A DNA stretch of 64,000 bases from positions 8,184,001 through 8,248,000 of the forward strand of contig CM121341.1 in the NCBI GenBank assembly GCA_051530055.1. The letters are read 5' to 3'. A model generated the notes under the pieces. The model did not search any database and was not told the origin of the DNA. It saw only the letters and a program-made list of their open reading frames with translations. This DNA comes from Neoechinorhynchus agilis (taxonomy: Eukaryota > Acanthocephala). Positions 21,801 through 32,530 of this stretch are shown piece after piece. Numbering within the stretch: the stretch's first letter is position 1; each line of letters begins with the position of its first letter. A program made the translations under genes and the position numbers.

Positions 21801-22074
21801 TCCGGACGTCGTGAAAGCACCTGAACTGTCATCGAATCCACAAACAATGCAATTCTCAGAGAGTCCATTTTTGCATATGCGGGAATCACAAACAACAACA
21901 TCTACAACTGCATTTCCCAGTTTCACGGTCTCTCTTGCACCACCACCGCCGCCACCACCACAGCCTCCAAGTGAGAGCGGTAGCACAGAGACCAATCCAT
22001 TTAACTTCGAAATTGATAATCCTGAAACCATTAGTCAGAGGAAAATTCGTCATGCCAGAAGGCAAAAGAAGTGA
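18853..22074 (+). CDS. nup153: Nup153-like FG nucleoporin of the nuclear basket
   Basis: About 1073 residues from the ATG at 18853. A frame open further upstream is discounted because CCGATTTCAG (AG at 18849-18850) ends 2 nt before this ATG. Family marks: AKNVLPGWMTSMV near the N-terminus, like the KNIVPGW motif of Nup153. One RanBP2-type zinc finger lies at about residues 259-280 (WTCHNCHTF...FLCQNC). A long Thr/Ala/Ser-rich FG domain (about 390-1010) has many SLFGG, GFG and PFGG repeats. The basic C-terminus (RKIRHARRQKK) resembles the RKIKTAVRRRK end of vertebrate Nup153. Such proteins sit on the nuclear side of the pore, bind importins and anchor the lamina and basket. Vertebrate Nup153 has four fingers; here only one is visible. 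Internal near-duplicate FG blocks (about 20880-21040, 21120-21300) show recent repeat expansion. No intron. Confidence 0.8.
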   Translation: MSGRNTRSLSFQSLAKNVLPGWMTSMVSNNQDSGSKDNNKSNLPPITPPMANKFKVDMVEIIRNRKRRTIEPFFKCEEITEQSSSGNCSSARRPNHHQSLTNNNSLFYQQSQPRKRLMFHDTSSLHAPITNPIILKKARYDEVKQYAREFEDATRPIVPIPRRPRRFHFSPVDNLCSCPDPKDTSIKPLGFQERYLDLLRYIAKRDADEAAAHPPRTSFRQPPSSVVEAALAVKRNNDELIQEIDKIVTKRFEEQRSGTWTCHNCHTFVVNSFLCQNCGISRIESRQMPYEIGGAVRRSRTISVSTRDEPQSSVPVTSSVSISEPVLISEPEQTSAINQQPDKLAKLPFSIGSTEAQKKTEASTNVSKPAVTESAVKSFNFGAFGNLDTTQSASMEPVKSDDNQGFFGSTNVITTSSAPILLNAFTNRTTTAPVTFTTTTATSPSFFTFGTKTTAPVTSASSVFASCQANSSEGVPPSTELTTKAGFENLFTKTAGAFGNPTTCATVPSTNLFTGFGATTSNPFGGIGSSLKAFNATTTPVTTTTTAPSLFSGFGANTAVTITTTESGIFGGMAQSAASTSTLAGFGISTSAIATTTTSGLFGSFSAMTTASNTPFGGFGSSTAAATTTASSLFGAFSSTANSTTASNMFGSFSATNASMPFGTAITTTTAAAATPNLFGGLSANLTTQSGFSGFGSTATTAAAAPSLFGGLSANQTTQSGFGVASTTAPSLFGGFSTTVSTTQSPFSGFGSAITTTAAAAAAAPSLFGGLSANLTTQSGFGSTATSTTTAAAPSLFGGLSANPTTQSGFGVASTTAPSLFGGFSTTVSTTQSPFSGFGSAITTTASSLFGGLAETTKISSGFGTAGTPSSFMGFTRSVTSEALPSGFAGFGKLSVPSTTTSTSITPFGQKSSMFGTEPAKSLFTFGSQPEQQQSATGMTFFGSAQQQSSFMTAPPTAPMVFGSTSGDTSTLKTAFVFGDVKNPDVVKAPELSSNPQTMQFSESPFLHMRESQTTTSTTAFPSFTVSLAPPPPPPPQPPSESGSTETNPFNFEIDNPETISQRKIRHARRQKK

Positions 22075-22835
22075 ATTACTTTTTCGGACCGGTGCATAAC
22101 TCTAAGCACCTCGAAAAAAAATAAAAAAAATAATAATTTTGTATTTTAAAAGGAGAGGGATGTCGTGCTGATTGCGTTCTTTTTTTTGATTCGATGCAAG
22201 TTTCAGGATGTTTTGAAGGGCAGATAACGTCTGAATTGTAATGTTTTAGTAGAAAATTTCATTAGTGAACTTTCTTAAAAACGAGCGTTGTTTCATAAGT
22301 CTTACGATTCGGTCATTTGCAACTTACAAAAATTTAATTCTACTGGCAGCGTTTTTAATTGTAGTTTTGGAATCCGGGAAAGGCTGGAAATGATCGCTTG
22401 TCAACAATGAAAAACATCTCCGAGATGAAACTCCAGAAGAGCTTCATCACTGAAATGTTTTTTCCATTCTCAAGGCCATCCGCGAATTTACTCTCTTCCC
22501 GAGTGTGCTTCATCTTTTGGTGGAAGGTTTTAAAAATTGTAGAAGCGCGACAAAAGGATTCAAGACTCCGACGACGGCAAATGTTTGAATCCTAAAGAAA
22601 AGCTTTTGAAAAACCCATGTATGTGACTATTTCCTTTGTTATTCCAATTGGCATTGCCGTTAAATTAAATCGTCCTTTTTTCATAATATCATCCAATCAT
22701 AATTTTTGTTGGTATTTTTTTAATCCTTTTATCTAAGCGGCAATTGTTTGTTTATTTAAATTCATACACATTAAAATACCCATGCATTGTTGTTTTTATC
22801 GAAGGCGGCTCTTGTTTTTGTGTACTCATTAGTTT
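22075..22835. other. Intergenic, nothing recognised
   Basis: 3' flank of the nucleoporin gene. An A-rich run with aataataa near 22125 may serve polyadenylation, but no strict AATAAA is seen. No other gene is supported. Confidence 0.45.
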
Positions 22836-23078
22836 ACATTAATAATTATTCGACGGACGGTTGCAAACTTTCGCCCGTTATCTGGGAAGCTCAGAGAGCA
22901 ACTTTGTTCTTTTAATAAAACAAAATCCACTCTCAAACCTCCCGATACGACCGAGCACATTAATAATTATTCGACGGACGGTTGCAAACTTTCGCCCGTT
23001 ATCTGGGAAGCTCAGAGAGCAACTTTGTTCTTTTAATAAAACAAAATCCACTCTCAAGCCTCCCGATACGACCGAGCA
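22836..23078. repeat. 121-bp tandem duplication
   Basis: The block starting acattaataattattcgacg at 22836 is repeated from 22957 with a single visible substitution (caaacc versus caagcc). A frame crosses both copies but gives no recognised protein. Confidence 0.95.
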
Positions 23079-24059
23079 AAAGTTGCTCTAGAATATATGG
23101 AAATCGATGTCAACAATCCGAACAAGGTGATGCTAATTGTTTTTTTCCAAGTTCAAAAGAAGCGTTTGTTTTGTGCTCGAATCAAATTCGTCGTTTTGTT
23201 GGATCATTGTTACTTTCCATAAAGGACGACATTGACCGCATCTCCTCGATATCATATTTTGCTGGAACCTTTTTGAAATCCATTTCGTGCACAAAATTTA
23301 TCTGTTTACAATTTCAAAAATTCATCATGTGCTTCTTTGATAAAACAACCGTAAAACTCGGTGATTAGAGTTACTACTTGACCTTCCTGGTCTCTAACTT
23401 CTCCCGATAAAGTGGCTTTCGAGCGACAAATCAATCCTACGAGCCGTCATAAAAGCTTCGGCAGGTATTCTCTTGTCTCCACAATCGATAGAAATTAGTT
23501 TCTCTAGGACAATTATCATTTTCCTGAACCTTAATATGGTGGAGGGCTTTGAATCTCGTTTAACGAAGCATCGCAATGTTCTCATGACTAAACGTTGTGG
23601 TCAACCAGAAGAAAATGTCCAATCTAAACGACCACGGACGTCCATATGGATATTGAAGACGAGTATACTAATGGGGGAGTTCGTCCGAACAACTCTCTTT
23701 TGCTATTTTTAGTCCTTATTTCTAGAATGAAGTGTATTCTATGTAGTTTCTATATCAGACCCAAGAGGACACGAGATTGTGGCTCCGAAATATCGGATTT
23801 AATAAATTCCTTTTCAATCTTCAAACGGTGCTTCAAAGGGAATTCATGTGACACAATAACTTTGCAGGCGGTTTTAACAAAAAATAACCGAATTTTTTAA
23901 AAAGTTTTATAGTATTAAGAACCGAATAAGTATCTCGGATGTCTGTTGCACTTTTTAAAGAAGCAGGTGATGATGACTGCAATCACTGATTAATTCCTTT
24001 TGATTCAATGATCAATGTCATCTATTTTACAAAAACTTCAAATCGATGCTAATTTGTAG
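23079..24059. other. Intergenic, uncalled; possible gene remnants
   Basis: Several frames of 60-130 codons are open on both strands here. None has a family signal. A partial hinge-type sequence (tccgaaatatcgg, near 23783) matches the edge of the hammerhead-like repeats. The stretch ends in GCTAATTTGTAG directly before the ATG at 24060. Confidence 0.4.
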
Positions 24060-24830
24060 ATGGGCAGTATTTCAAAACAAGCATTGCTTCAGGCTTTACA
24101 ATCAATTATCGATCATGTTCAATTGATTATCAGTGTAGTTCAGAATGAAAATAATCCAAAGAAAACAAACGGTTTATCGTTGGCCCGTAAGGCATTTCAA
24201 ACGAATTTAGCGAAATCACGAGACGATTGTGACGAAGACGAAATCCGATTGAACCTTCTGTACTTGCGGACGTTTGGTGATTACATTTTTAAAGAGGATT
24301 TAGTCAAGCAAAAAGACACACCAACGGAGCTTGAACCGAAAGCCGACATTAACAAGAAACGCTCGGATGACTCTTCACGGGATGCAAATGATATATTTCA
24401 ACCAAAGATATCCATTTATCTATTGAATGAATCGAGCCTTGACGAAATGAAGAGGAAATATGCGATCGAGACTAGAAGAGTTAACGCGACGGGAAATTAT
24501 GAGATTGTTGAGGAGAACCAAGATAAGAATATAATAATTCCCGGTAAAAAACGAAAGCTTATCCCAATCGATAAGGATATGTCATTCTTTTCTTTCTGTA
24601 AACGAAATAAAAGATTCTCAGCCAAAATTCATTCTACTCAGCTAGAAAAGACAGGGAGGTGCCACAGGACTTTAATTGATTCACTCAGAGATAATGGCGA
24701 TCATCCATCACGTCGAAGACAAAATTTTAGCGAAGACAAGAAGCGCGATGAGCAAGTGCAATTGACCATGCCAAAAGAGAGTGCTCGCAAAAGTGGATTG
24801 GTGCGTATCACGAAACGACTCTTTCCTTGA
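24060..24830 (+). CDS. Unrecognised basic protein with nuclear-localisation-like motif
   Basis: A 256-residue single-exon frame. The N-terminus (MGSISKQALLQALQSIID) looks helical. The middle is charged, with an acidic Asp/Glu patch near residues 55-62. A classical-looking basic cluster, PGKKRKLIP, lies at about 161-169, and the C-terminal quarter is rich in Lys/Arg (HPSRRRQNF, SARKSGLVRITKRLFP). I do not recognise the family. Support for a real gene comes from its length, its codon-like composition, the acceptor-like TTTGTAG whose AG (24058-24059) abuts the ATG, and a downstream AATAAA. The basic cluster suggests nuclear location, which is inference only. Confidence 0.55.
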   Translation: MGSISKQALLQALQSIIDHVQLIISVVQNENNPKKTNGLSLARKAFQTNLAKSRDDCDEDEIRLNLLYLRTFGDYIFKEDLVKQKDTPTELEPKADINKKRSDDSSRDANDIFQPKISIYLLNESSLDEMKRKYAIETRRVNATGNYEIVEENQDKNIIIPGKKRKLIPIDKDMSFFSFCKRNKRFSAKIHSTQLEKTGRCHRTLIDSLRDNGDHPSRRRQNFSEDKKRDEQVQLTMPKESARKSGLVRITKRLFP

Positions 24831-25044
24831 ACAAAGACCAGAGGAGTGGGAAGAGGATTCAATTGCAAGTTCATTGGGTCTGCCTAACCGTACACAAATA
24901 TTTTTAACCTCAGAAGGCGATGAATGTATCGAATCTGAATGATGATAACAATGTAAATAATGTATTCCTTTTATTTGGTGGTATGTTTAGAACTTGAAGC
25001 ACGGCGATTTAAGCAGCCGTTCTCAATCTTATTTGTCTTAAACA

Positions 25045-25050
25045 AATAAA
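25045..25050 (+). terminator. Possible polyadenylation signal AATAAA
   Basis: AATAAA about 215 nt past the stop of the 24060-24830 gene, just before a hairpin element. Canonical motif; use is inferred. Confidence 0.4.
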
Positions 25051-25052
25051 TA

Positions 25053-25206
25053 ATTTTGGTCTTCGGTGAGCTGTCACTACCCCGAGAATTAAACATTAAT
25101 TATTGAATTAAATATTTCGGGAAGAGGAAACTTAGGTCCCGAAATATTTAATTTAACAATTAATGTTTAATTCTCGAGGTGGTGGCAGCTCACCGAAGAC
25201 CAAAAT
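25053..25206. repeat. Foldback element, about 70-bp arms
   Basis: Arms ttttggtcttcggtgagctg... and its complement pair over about 70 bp with a few mismatches. They flank a short centre, gaagaggaaacttaggtc, next to CCGAAATATTTAA. The centre is a degraded version of the hinge seen in sister elements. Confidence 0.88.
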
Positions 25207-25379
25207 GAGATTCCTCCCGAATGTAATTCTCAAAGAAATAAATAATAATGTTGAATGTTTGATCAGAATAATTGATCAATATATTTGTGTTGTTTGCTCA
25301 TTGAAAACAAATTAGCCGAGTAAAGATATTTACACTCTTTGTTGGGATTTTACAGTCAAATCAATTTAGGGAGAATAAG

Positions 25380-26105
25380 GAAATATATAAGAGGGCGAGA
25401 AAAAGAACTAAAGCGACGAAGATCAGAAGACAAGAATGGGAACATTTTGAGTGAAGGAAAAAAAGTTAAAGAAAGGTGAAGAAAATACTTCGATCAACTG
25501 TTGAACAGTAAGAATGGAGCAGAAAGAGTGCAGGAACCTAACGAAGGATTAGTCAACGCAATATCAGAGGTGGGCCCAGACGAAATATCCATAGAGGTCT
25601 GGAAAGTGCTTTAAGTTGATGCGGTTCCACTATTAATAAATCTCTTCCAACGAATACTTACTACTGAAAAGATGCCAGACGAATGGGGCAGAGCACACTG
25701 GTACCGATATACAAACAGAGACGAGATGTCAGAGTTTGTTCAAACTACCGAGGAATCAAATTGTTGAGCTCCACGATGAAGCTATACAAAAGGATCGCCT
25801 GCGGAGTGAAATGTCCATATCAGAGGAGCAGTGCCCGGCAGAAGTAGTACCGAAGCTGTATTCGCGTTTCGTCAGTTATATGAGAAATTTTATGAAAAAC
25901 GAAGGAAAATACATAGCGTGTTCATCGACCTCGAAAAAGCCAATGAAACTGTCCTTAGAAAACTAGTATGGAACTGCCTAAGAAGAGAACTCGGCCCTAA
26001 AAGACTTATATCACAACGATTTAGGGCATGTACAGCCGGAGCAAAGTGGAATCCGTTTTTGCGTCGTAAGCAGCACAATGAACTACGCACACAAGAGCTA
26101 TAAAA
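25380..26105 (+). mobile_element. RTE-like LINE reverse transcriptase fragment
   Basis: Translations in alternating frames give the typical RTE order. First comes an upstream helper region (RRMGQSTLVPIYKQR), then CSNYRGIKLLSSTMKLY. QKYRS/MPGRSSTEAVFAFRQL (from about 25831) follows, then HSVFIDLEKA at about 25917 and LVWNCLRRELGPKRLI. RTE elements use an APE-type endonuclease and RT to copy themselves; here only the RT middle remains, with several frame changes and stops, and no endonuclease or 3' end. It is a dead fragment. The 26106-26480 flank shows nothing recognised. Confidence 0.75.
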
Positions 26106-26479
26106 AAATATAAGCAGCTCGAAATACTCATCGTATCAGACAACAAGGAACACAAGTATAAACAAGTGTTAGTTAATAATAAAAACGTGAAAATATACAA
26201 AACATAAATAAAAAAAAGTGCTAATGACCAGCGGAATTGATTTCTTAAATGTGTATTTTAGTGCGTATAAACAGACAAATACAATATTATATCTTGAAAC
26301 GACTACAAGTACTTAAGACACAAAGAAGCGAATATATCGTCAAGAATTCTAGCAAAAACAAGTTTCATCTTTGTAATTGAACAAAGGGCAAGAACAATGC
26401 ACCTTTAAGTTCTCATGAACCATCGAGTTCGAATACGAAAAATGAATGTGGCCGTTGATTTTGGGGTGTAGATTACGAG

Positions 26480-28015
26480 TCAGGGCGAATAGGAAGTCGG
26501 CTCGGGTGAGAACGCATGGTTATTTCCTCCAATAGAGCTTGTGAGGTCGTGTCTTAACCCAGATTCATTTTGCTTCATGATATCCAAGAATATTTGGCAA
26601 TAAGGAAAAAAGAAGCAGAGGTCGAGAGAGGTGTGAGGTAAAGGAGGATGAAACGAATCAGGATTACGATTGTTGTGCTCATGAGAAAAATGATCGATAT
26701 GTGGTCGAAATTGTGTTTCAAGGGTTGAGAGGCGTTTTGATTGTTTAATGAAAATAACATCAATGCATTCGGTGGGGGGAAAGTCAGCTGTGCAAATTTT
26801 AGATGCTCTTTTACGAAGAATTTCAAGACGAAAGATTTGAGTTTTGGAAAGGTTGCAGAAGACGGGATAATCTTAAGTGATGGAGAGAAAAATAAAGGTG
26901 AAGTAAAATTTGAAGAGATCAGGTAAAGGGATTCCTAAATGTCGGAGGCGTCTGAGGAGACAAATTTTAAAGGTATTGCGCTTGAGGGAGAGAATGATGC
27001 GCGAAACCTATTTTAGGTTTGATTGAAATTGGAGACCCAGAATTCTGAGGGAGGTGACTCGTTGGATGTCAATTGGAAGCTCGGAGGGAGAATATAGGGT
27101 TTCGAGAGAATGAAGGGATCATTTCGAAGCATTTAGAGAAATTCAGGTGGAATTTTTGATTGGTGCAGAAATCTTTTATGTTTATGATTTCATAAGAGGT
27201 TGAGGAGAGGGAAATGTGGGATGGTGAGTGGGCGAGATCGTCGGCATATAAGAAAAGTTTAGGGTGAGAGAAGAGAGGTTCGAGGTCGTTTAGGAAAACT
27301 TTATATGAGGTACGCCTTTGGTGAAGGTGATCACCGAGGAGGTAGCCTGGCAGTGAATGTACTGTTTACCACTGTGAAGATACGATCCGAGCCAGCAGAT
27401 CTGTCACGGGTTGGAGACGACCCGAAGAAGGAGTGAATTGTCAACGGCGTGGAATGTCTTCGGCAAATCCTATTGAATGAGACGGGTGACGTGGAAGGGA
27501 TCCTTCTCGAAGTTGCTTAAAAGCTTGCCATAAATGCAAAGTAGGACATCGGTTGCAGAAAATTTGGATCAGAAGCCGAATTGTAGAGGCGTTAATTCGT
27601 CGTTGAGAAGTGGAAGAAGGCGGGATTGAAAACATTTTTGGATGATTTTTGAAAGAGCGCTCAGAATGGATATTGGACGGATTGATTCGGTGGAAATCGT
27701 ATGTCCTTTTATGGAACAAGTACAACTTTAGCAGTTTTAAGGCATGGGGGATAGATGCCATATAAAAAGCTGAGGTTTACATTGTGGTTAAAAGAGTCGA
27801 TAAGTTCGGGGATGATGCAGCGAAGAGCCCAATTTGGGATTGAGAGGATGAATTTCGAGGTAATTTCTTAAGATGCTGTTGTACTTCGTCTTGCTGTCTG
27901 ATGTGGAGCAATGAATATTATTTGAGTCAAAGCAGAGGTTCTGATTGATGGAGTCAAGAACCTGTTTTAATTCAGAAGGGGTCAAATTAGGGAAGGTGTT
28001 AAATCCTCTGATTTA
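26480..28015 (-). mobile_element. Jockey/CR1-like LINE, RT domain, degenerate
   Basis: The minus strand begins near 28000 with LTPSELKQVLDSINQNL, then YNSILRNYLEIHPLNPKLG (27788-27985). A second open part at 27441-27761 contains SIPHALKLLKLYLFHK, INASTIRLLIQIFCNRCP and LHLWQAFKQLREGSLPR. The active-site box FLYADDL follows near 27235-27255. A conserved C-terminal tail frame is at 26575-26826. It belongs to the same family as the plus-strand fragment at 8040-8830. Frames are broken in several places, and the endonuclease and ORF1 are missing, so it is 5'-truncated and inactive. Confidence 0.8.
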
Positions 28016-28059
28016 ACTTCCTCTATTTCTTTATTTTCTAAAAAAACAAAACGAACAAC

Positions 28060-31000
28060 CAAAACCCACTTTACGCACAACAAGATTTATTCATCATTTA
28101 AACATATAAAGATGTTTTTAGACAGCAATCATATAGACAACCAGCTCTTTAAGCGATTGGAACAGAAAGTCTTCAGCTCTCCGGCCCAGGGAAACGGCAG
28201 AGACTCGAGGTGTTTGAAAAACGACTGAACAAAGGCAGTCTTGAGTTCAGGGGCGACCCCTTGAGAAGAAAATTAGGCCGGGAATACCCCAGGTTTTCCA
28301 TATGGCTTGAGCTTGGGACGCATTTAAGCCTGGTTTCATGTCTCGTCTAGCCATTTTATTGCCTATTTTAAGAAGCTTTTTCATTTTATTAATATTTGTC
28401 CTAGGTGAAAGGTTCACAGTAAAGGTGTACCCTAGAACGCGTAATTTCAAGAGCACATTGTCCATTTTTGAATTATTCGAGGGATTCAATAAATTGTTAA
28501 CGCTGTCCGTCAGCTTCCTCTGATTCCTTTTCAGACAACCGAAGAAAAGCTTCCTGACGAAGACGCAAGGCGTCGAAAATTTGAAGCAATAAACAAATAA
28601 AGCACCTATTTTCCGTTCGATAATAAATCTGGAATAAACATGAGGGTGTTGGGAAAAGAGGCTTTCCATAATATCACAAATTTTGAAGTTTTTAACTATA
28701 TATTGAGAAGCCAGTAAGAAGAGAATTGGGGAAAGCGGAGACCCTTGACGTACACCGTTGATCGGATAAAAAATAGTTTTTGAGATATCATTTTCGTAAT
28801 AGAAAGATTTGGTGATCAAATTATGTAGAACACTAAAAAATTCCAGCATTCCAATTATAAAATAGAGAGAAATCTTGTCGAAGGCCTGTGAAATATCCAC
28901 TACCAGAAGGGCTTTCATAGGCAGATTGGAGTTCTTAAAACTATCGTAGATACTAGTAAGGAGCGGAATGTACTGAATTTCCTTTTCGAAATCCATGGCA
29001 ATTGGCCGAGATACAGTTGTGCTCCGATAAAAAATGAAAATAAACGACGCGCCAGCGCTCTCGTAAATTGTGACAAAAGGATTCTGTAAGGAAATGGGCG
29101 AAGGTCCTTTGGCTGTGAAATTGATTTTTTCCATTTTTGATAATGAAAATACGCCGTGAGACATTAATCTCTCGCCAAGCGTAACGAGAGCAGTTTAGTA
29201 TCGTTCGGGCCAAGTGAACGATACTATCATGGGCTAGTGAATTAAAAATTTTGTTACCAGAACTGGAATTCGAAGACGCCAATTTTGGGTTATTTGACCA
29301 AACCTCAAGAATATCATCCGGAGTCAAATCCACTCTGTTTGCGATTTTTTCCGAAAAATTATTGTTGGAGGGATATCTTTGAGGGAACCCGAAGAGTGAA
29401 ATTCGAAAATAGAATTTAATATATCTTCAAATGTCGAAACCTTAAGCCAGCCTGTTATTTTAGATTTGTAAGGTAGATTGCTCTTCGCTCGAGGAAAACG
29501 GTTTCAAGACGGCAAGTAAATTAGTTCTCTGATGTAACTGCTGTCGACAGTGAGCAGCCCAGAAATGACTGGTTAATGATTTGACAAGAGGGACATCACC
29601 GGACCTCTTTGCCAAAAAGAGTTGGCGTCCAAGATAGGTCGAGAGAAAGTCCTCACCGTACGAAATAGAAAAATATTAGCTAACTCGTTAAGAGCATTAT
29701 TAACGAAAGGTACGAGATAAAAGGGCTTATTTTGATTAAGTGCTAGAGAGATAAGATTTTGACTAACTAGGCGGAAAAAGGCAACGTTGAGTGGGGATAT
29801 GTGGTAGGTTTTTCGTAGTGTAGAGTTAGGACCAAAGGACCAAATTAGGATATCATGCCCTAACAGGTCTAAAAGAGACACCTGACGATCGAATTGAATC
29901 AAGAAATTGAGGTGTCTCTTATAAATGATCAGATCTAAGAACGAGTGCGTATTATAAGCGAGATTATGAAAAGAGGGAGTAGAGGGATAGGTTAAAGAGT
30001 AAAAAGGTTGAACTGCGTTGACATTGGCCTTAGACCATTTTAAAGATGGATCATTGAAGTCTCCCACTATGAAGTCAATATTGGCTCTGAGAAGCCATTT
30101 GATTCTGCTTTCAATGTATGCTCGGTGGGTAAAACCTGGTTTAATGTATAAATTGATAAAGGTGAGAAATTTCTTATTTACAAGGATTTTGAAAAGGGGG
30201 TGAAGTAAAAGAAGACAATAGAGAGGATTAAGCGAAGAGTGAAAAATTGAAATAAGACCCTGGGAGGCGGGACTAAAATGAGCAGTGATAAAAAAGAGGA
30301 ATTGAGGCAGATAGCTATAAAGTTGATCCAGGTATAAACACTTTCCGTTTCCTGCAGGAAAATGATTGAGACCCATGGTAAGAAACGAGCTAGCCTGTTA
30401 AGGTTGGTCGCCCCACCACAGTTCCACTGTGACACCCGAAAATCCCAAACCATTACCTGGGCCTTTGAGCTATCAGAGTTTTCTGGTGGCTGCATCTGGA
30501 ATAAAAGCCGCAGTCCCATTATTAATAAGCGCGGTTTGAGCGTTGATGATTGTAGTAACGAAGTCAGAATCAGTTTCATCCAATTCCAATATTGAATCAT
30601 CACTATCAGATCGAGTCACATTGGAGGTTATATTGGATTTTTTGGCCGATCGAGGGTTCGTATCGGGCGAATTGAGTCTCTTTTGTTTCAAATCTCTTGG
30701 AAATTGGAAGCTGGAAGAGATTATATCTGGGAGATTGCCAAGATTGCCGATCTCAAAAGTAGTGATAGCTTCGGTAAAAAGTGCTTGCATAACCGTCAGT
30801 AGCTTGTTACAGACCTCCTCCAGACGACATTCTAGATGTTCCATCGTTACTAGCTGCGATGAGACCGTACTTTGAGATACATTAATGCCCGAACTTCTTG
30901 AGGTAGTCCACTAAAGGAGAAGATACCTGATGCATAGAATTGGAAACAGGAATCGCCGAGATCATTGGTTCACGCATAAATCGAGAGCGTGAGCTATTAT

Positions 31001-31870
31001 TGAATTGTCCTTTTTGAGAGCAGGACCAACAGTTTTTGAAGGCTGAACAACCTTTATAGAAAACCGAATGTTGACCTCCGCAGTTTGCACAACGTTTAAT
31101 TGATTTGTTTGGACAATTCTGAGAGGAGTGTTCTGTCTCCGCGCAGAAACGACATTTAGGAGTGTTCGAGATACATTGTTGGGTCCAATGGCCCCAGCCA
31201 TGACAAATATTGCACTTTAGAAAAATATAGTCATCCTGAGGACTGCTAGATTTTTTGTGAAACGTATTTCAAAGCAGTTGAAAGCACTGTGCGTATTTTC
31301 GCATAATTCATTCCTAAATTATCTAGAGCCTTCGACCATGGCTAACGAGATCGGCTTGCCTGATCTGCGTGAATTGAGAAAAAAATTTAATTTTGACCTT
31401 GAAAAGCTTTTCAAATTCCGCTTTTTCTTCACAATTTAAATTTGGTTGCAGTCCATTCGCAAGGAATTGTACTTTTTGAGTGACCGATTCAACTGAGTAG
31501 ACATCACGCGGAAGATTGGAGCTTGCAAAGTCCTTTAGACTGGCTAGCCAGGCATTATTAATCAAGTAGACTCTTAAGATTCCACCGAAATAGGTAACAC
31601 GATCGATTCGTTTAATACCGTCGTTTTGAAACGAGCGTGCCCAGGGGGCAACGCTGTGATTATAAATTACTTCTTTAGGCATTATCGGGTTTGATTTGAT
31701 ATTGAGGATGAAAGGCCATCGTTTGATTGGATAAACTAAGTATCCATGAGTATTGATTGCATATGTCGACTGTTCAGGGTTTTTTGAATCTGAGACCCCT
31801 CCAACAGGAGCTGAGAAGAGGGATCCGATCCCGAATAGGTGACTAATTGCTGTTGAGACTCCGAGGTTAA
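28060..31870 (-). mobile_element. Jockey-like LINE, ORF1 (three zinc knuckles) to RT, nearly full length but broken
   Basis: Reading the minus strand, ORF1 starts near 31680 (gag-like N-terminal part, 31323-31682). Three zinc knuckles lie at about 31040-31215: CNICHGWGHWTQQC, CRFCAETEHSSQNC and CANCGGQHSVFYKGC. This is the CCHC triplet of Jockey/R1-type ORF1 RNA-binding proteins. ORF1 ends near 30473. ORF2 opens with the APE endonuclease (VSQWNCGGATNLNRLARF, then FLQET near 30470), continues with IDFIVGDFNDPSLKW (about 30030-30075) and GHDILIWSF (about 29845). RT blocks lie at 28247-29333: LLVVDISQAFDKIS and GVRQGSPLSPILF. Where the YADD box should follow, a foldback sequence occupies 28505-28680. 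Several frame changes make the element non-functional. The 3' end is near 28060, before aacaagatttattc. Confidence 0.82.
28505..28680. repeat. Half of a foldback element inside the LINE RT region
   Basis: The stretch matches the right arm and right flank of the 11996-12316 element, including the hinge CTGACGAAGACGC...GCGTCGAAA at 28554-28577 and the flank acatgagggtgttgggaaaa. Only one arm is present. The LINE frame stays open across it, so the RT reading frame is carried through foreign sequence in place of the catalytic box. Confidence 0.8.
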
Positions 31871-31879
31871 AGAAAACCT

Positions 31880-32530
31880 CTAAGCATTAGGTGGTCTTTT
31901 GCCACCAACCGCAACAAGTTTCGAAAACATGTTGCTGACCGTGCTTTTGCTATGTTGTTGCCCCATGTCCACTATCGGGCTTGCTTGATCGATCACGCAA
32001 CCGGTGATGTCGTCGGTTATTTGATAAAAGAATTTGTCTACAATTTCGGCTAGTGCGGTCAGATCGAGAGTATCCTGGGAGGTGACCAGTTCACGGGCCT
32101 TTGTCGGCAGCTTGTTGATAAAGTGGTATCGAAACAGGGGATCAGCGGCCGGGTACGAGTTCAAAAAGTAGGCGTGAGGGTGTGTCTTCCTTGATTGCTA
32201 GCTCCACGATCATCTGCATCCGCTGGAATTCGGGAACGCTGAAGATATGTGTCAGGCGGCTTTTCAGCGCGTTGTACCGATCGCCGGGCGGTTGGCGACG
32301 AAACTCCTAAGTCGGCCCAGGGTCTCGGCATCCAGAGTCGTAAAAACGTAGTTGTACTTGGTTTGGTCCTGGGTGATCTTCCGGAGGTTGAATGTGGCCT
32401 CGACCTACGAGAACCACATCGCGACGTCCTTCGGTGTGAAAGTTGGTAGTCGCACCGAGACCGTGCTGATATGGGCAAGGTTTGCCGGTCAGATGTTGAC
32501 GTCTCATGGTTGCTGTTACCAATATAGCGG
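31880..32530 (-). mobile_element. LTR retrotransposon fossil (Ty3/Gypsy-type gag fragment)
   Basis: The minus strand shows capsid-region phrases typical of Ty3/Gypsy gag, with a downstream open part at 31880-32164 (DPLFRYHFINKLPTKAREL). Only part of gag is present; no protease, RT, integrase or LTR pair is recognised in this window. It is a broken remnant with a few breaks and looks older than the neighbouring satellites. It lies directly upstream of the minus-strand Jockey-like LINE. Confidence 0.65.

Noticed and set aside
22861-23368. 76- and 128-codon frames in the 121-bp duplication
   Set aside because: Their first parts are the same duplicated DNA, and neither resembles a known protein or has gene-start signals.
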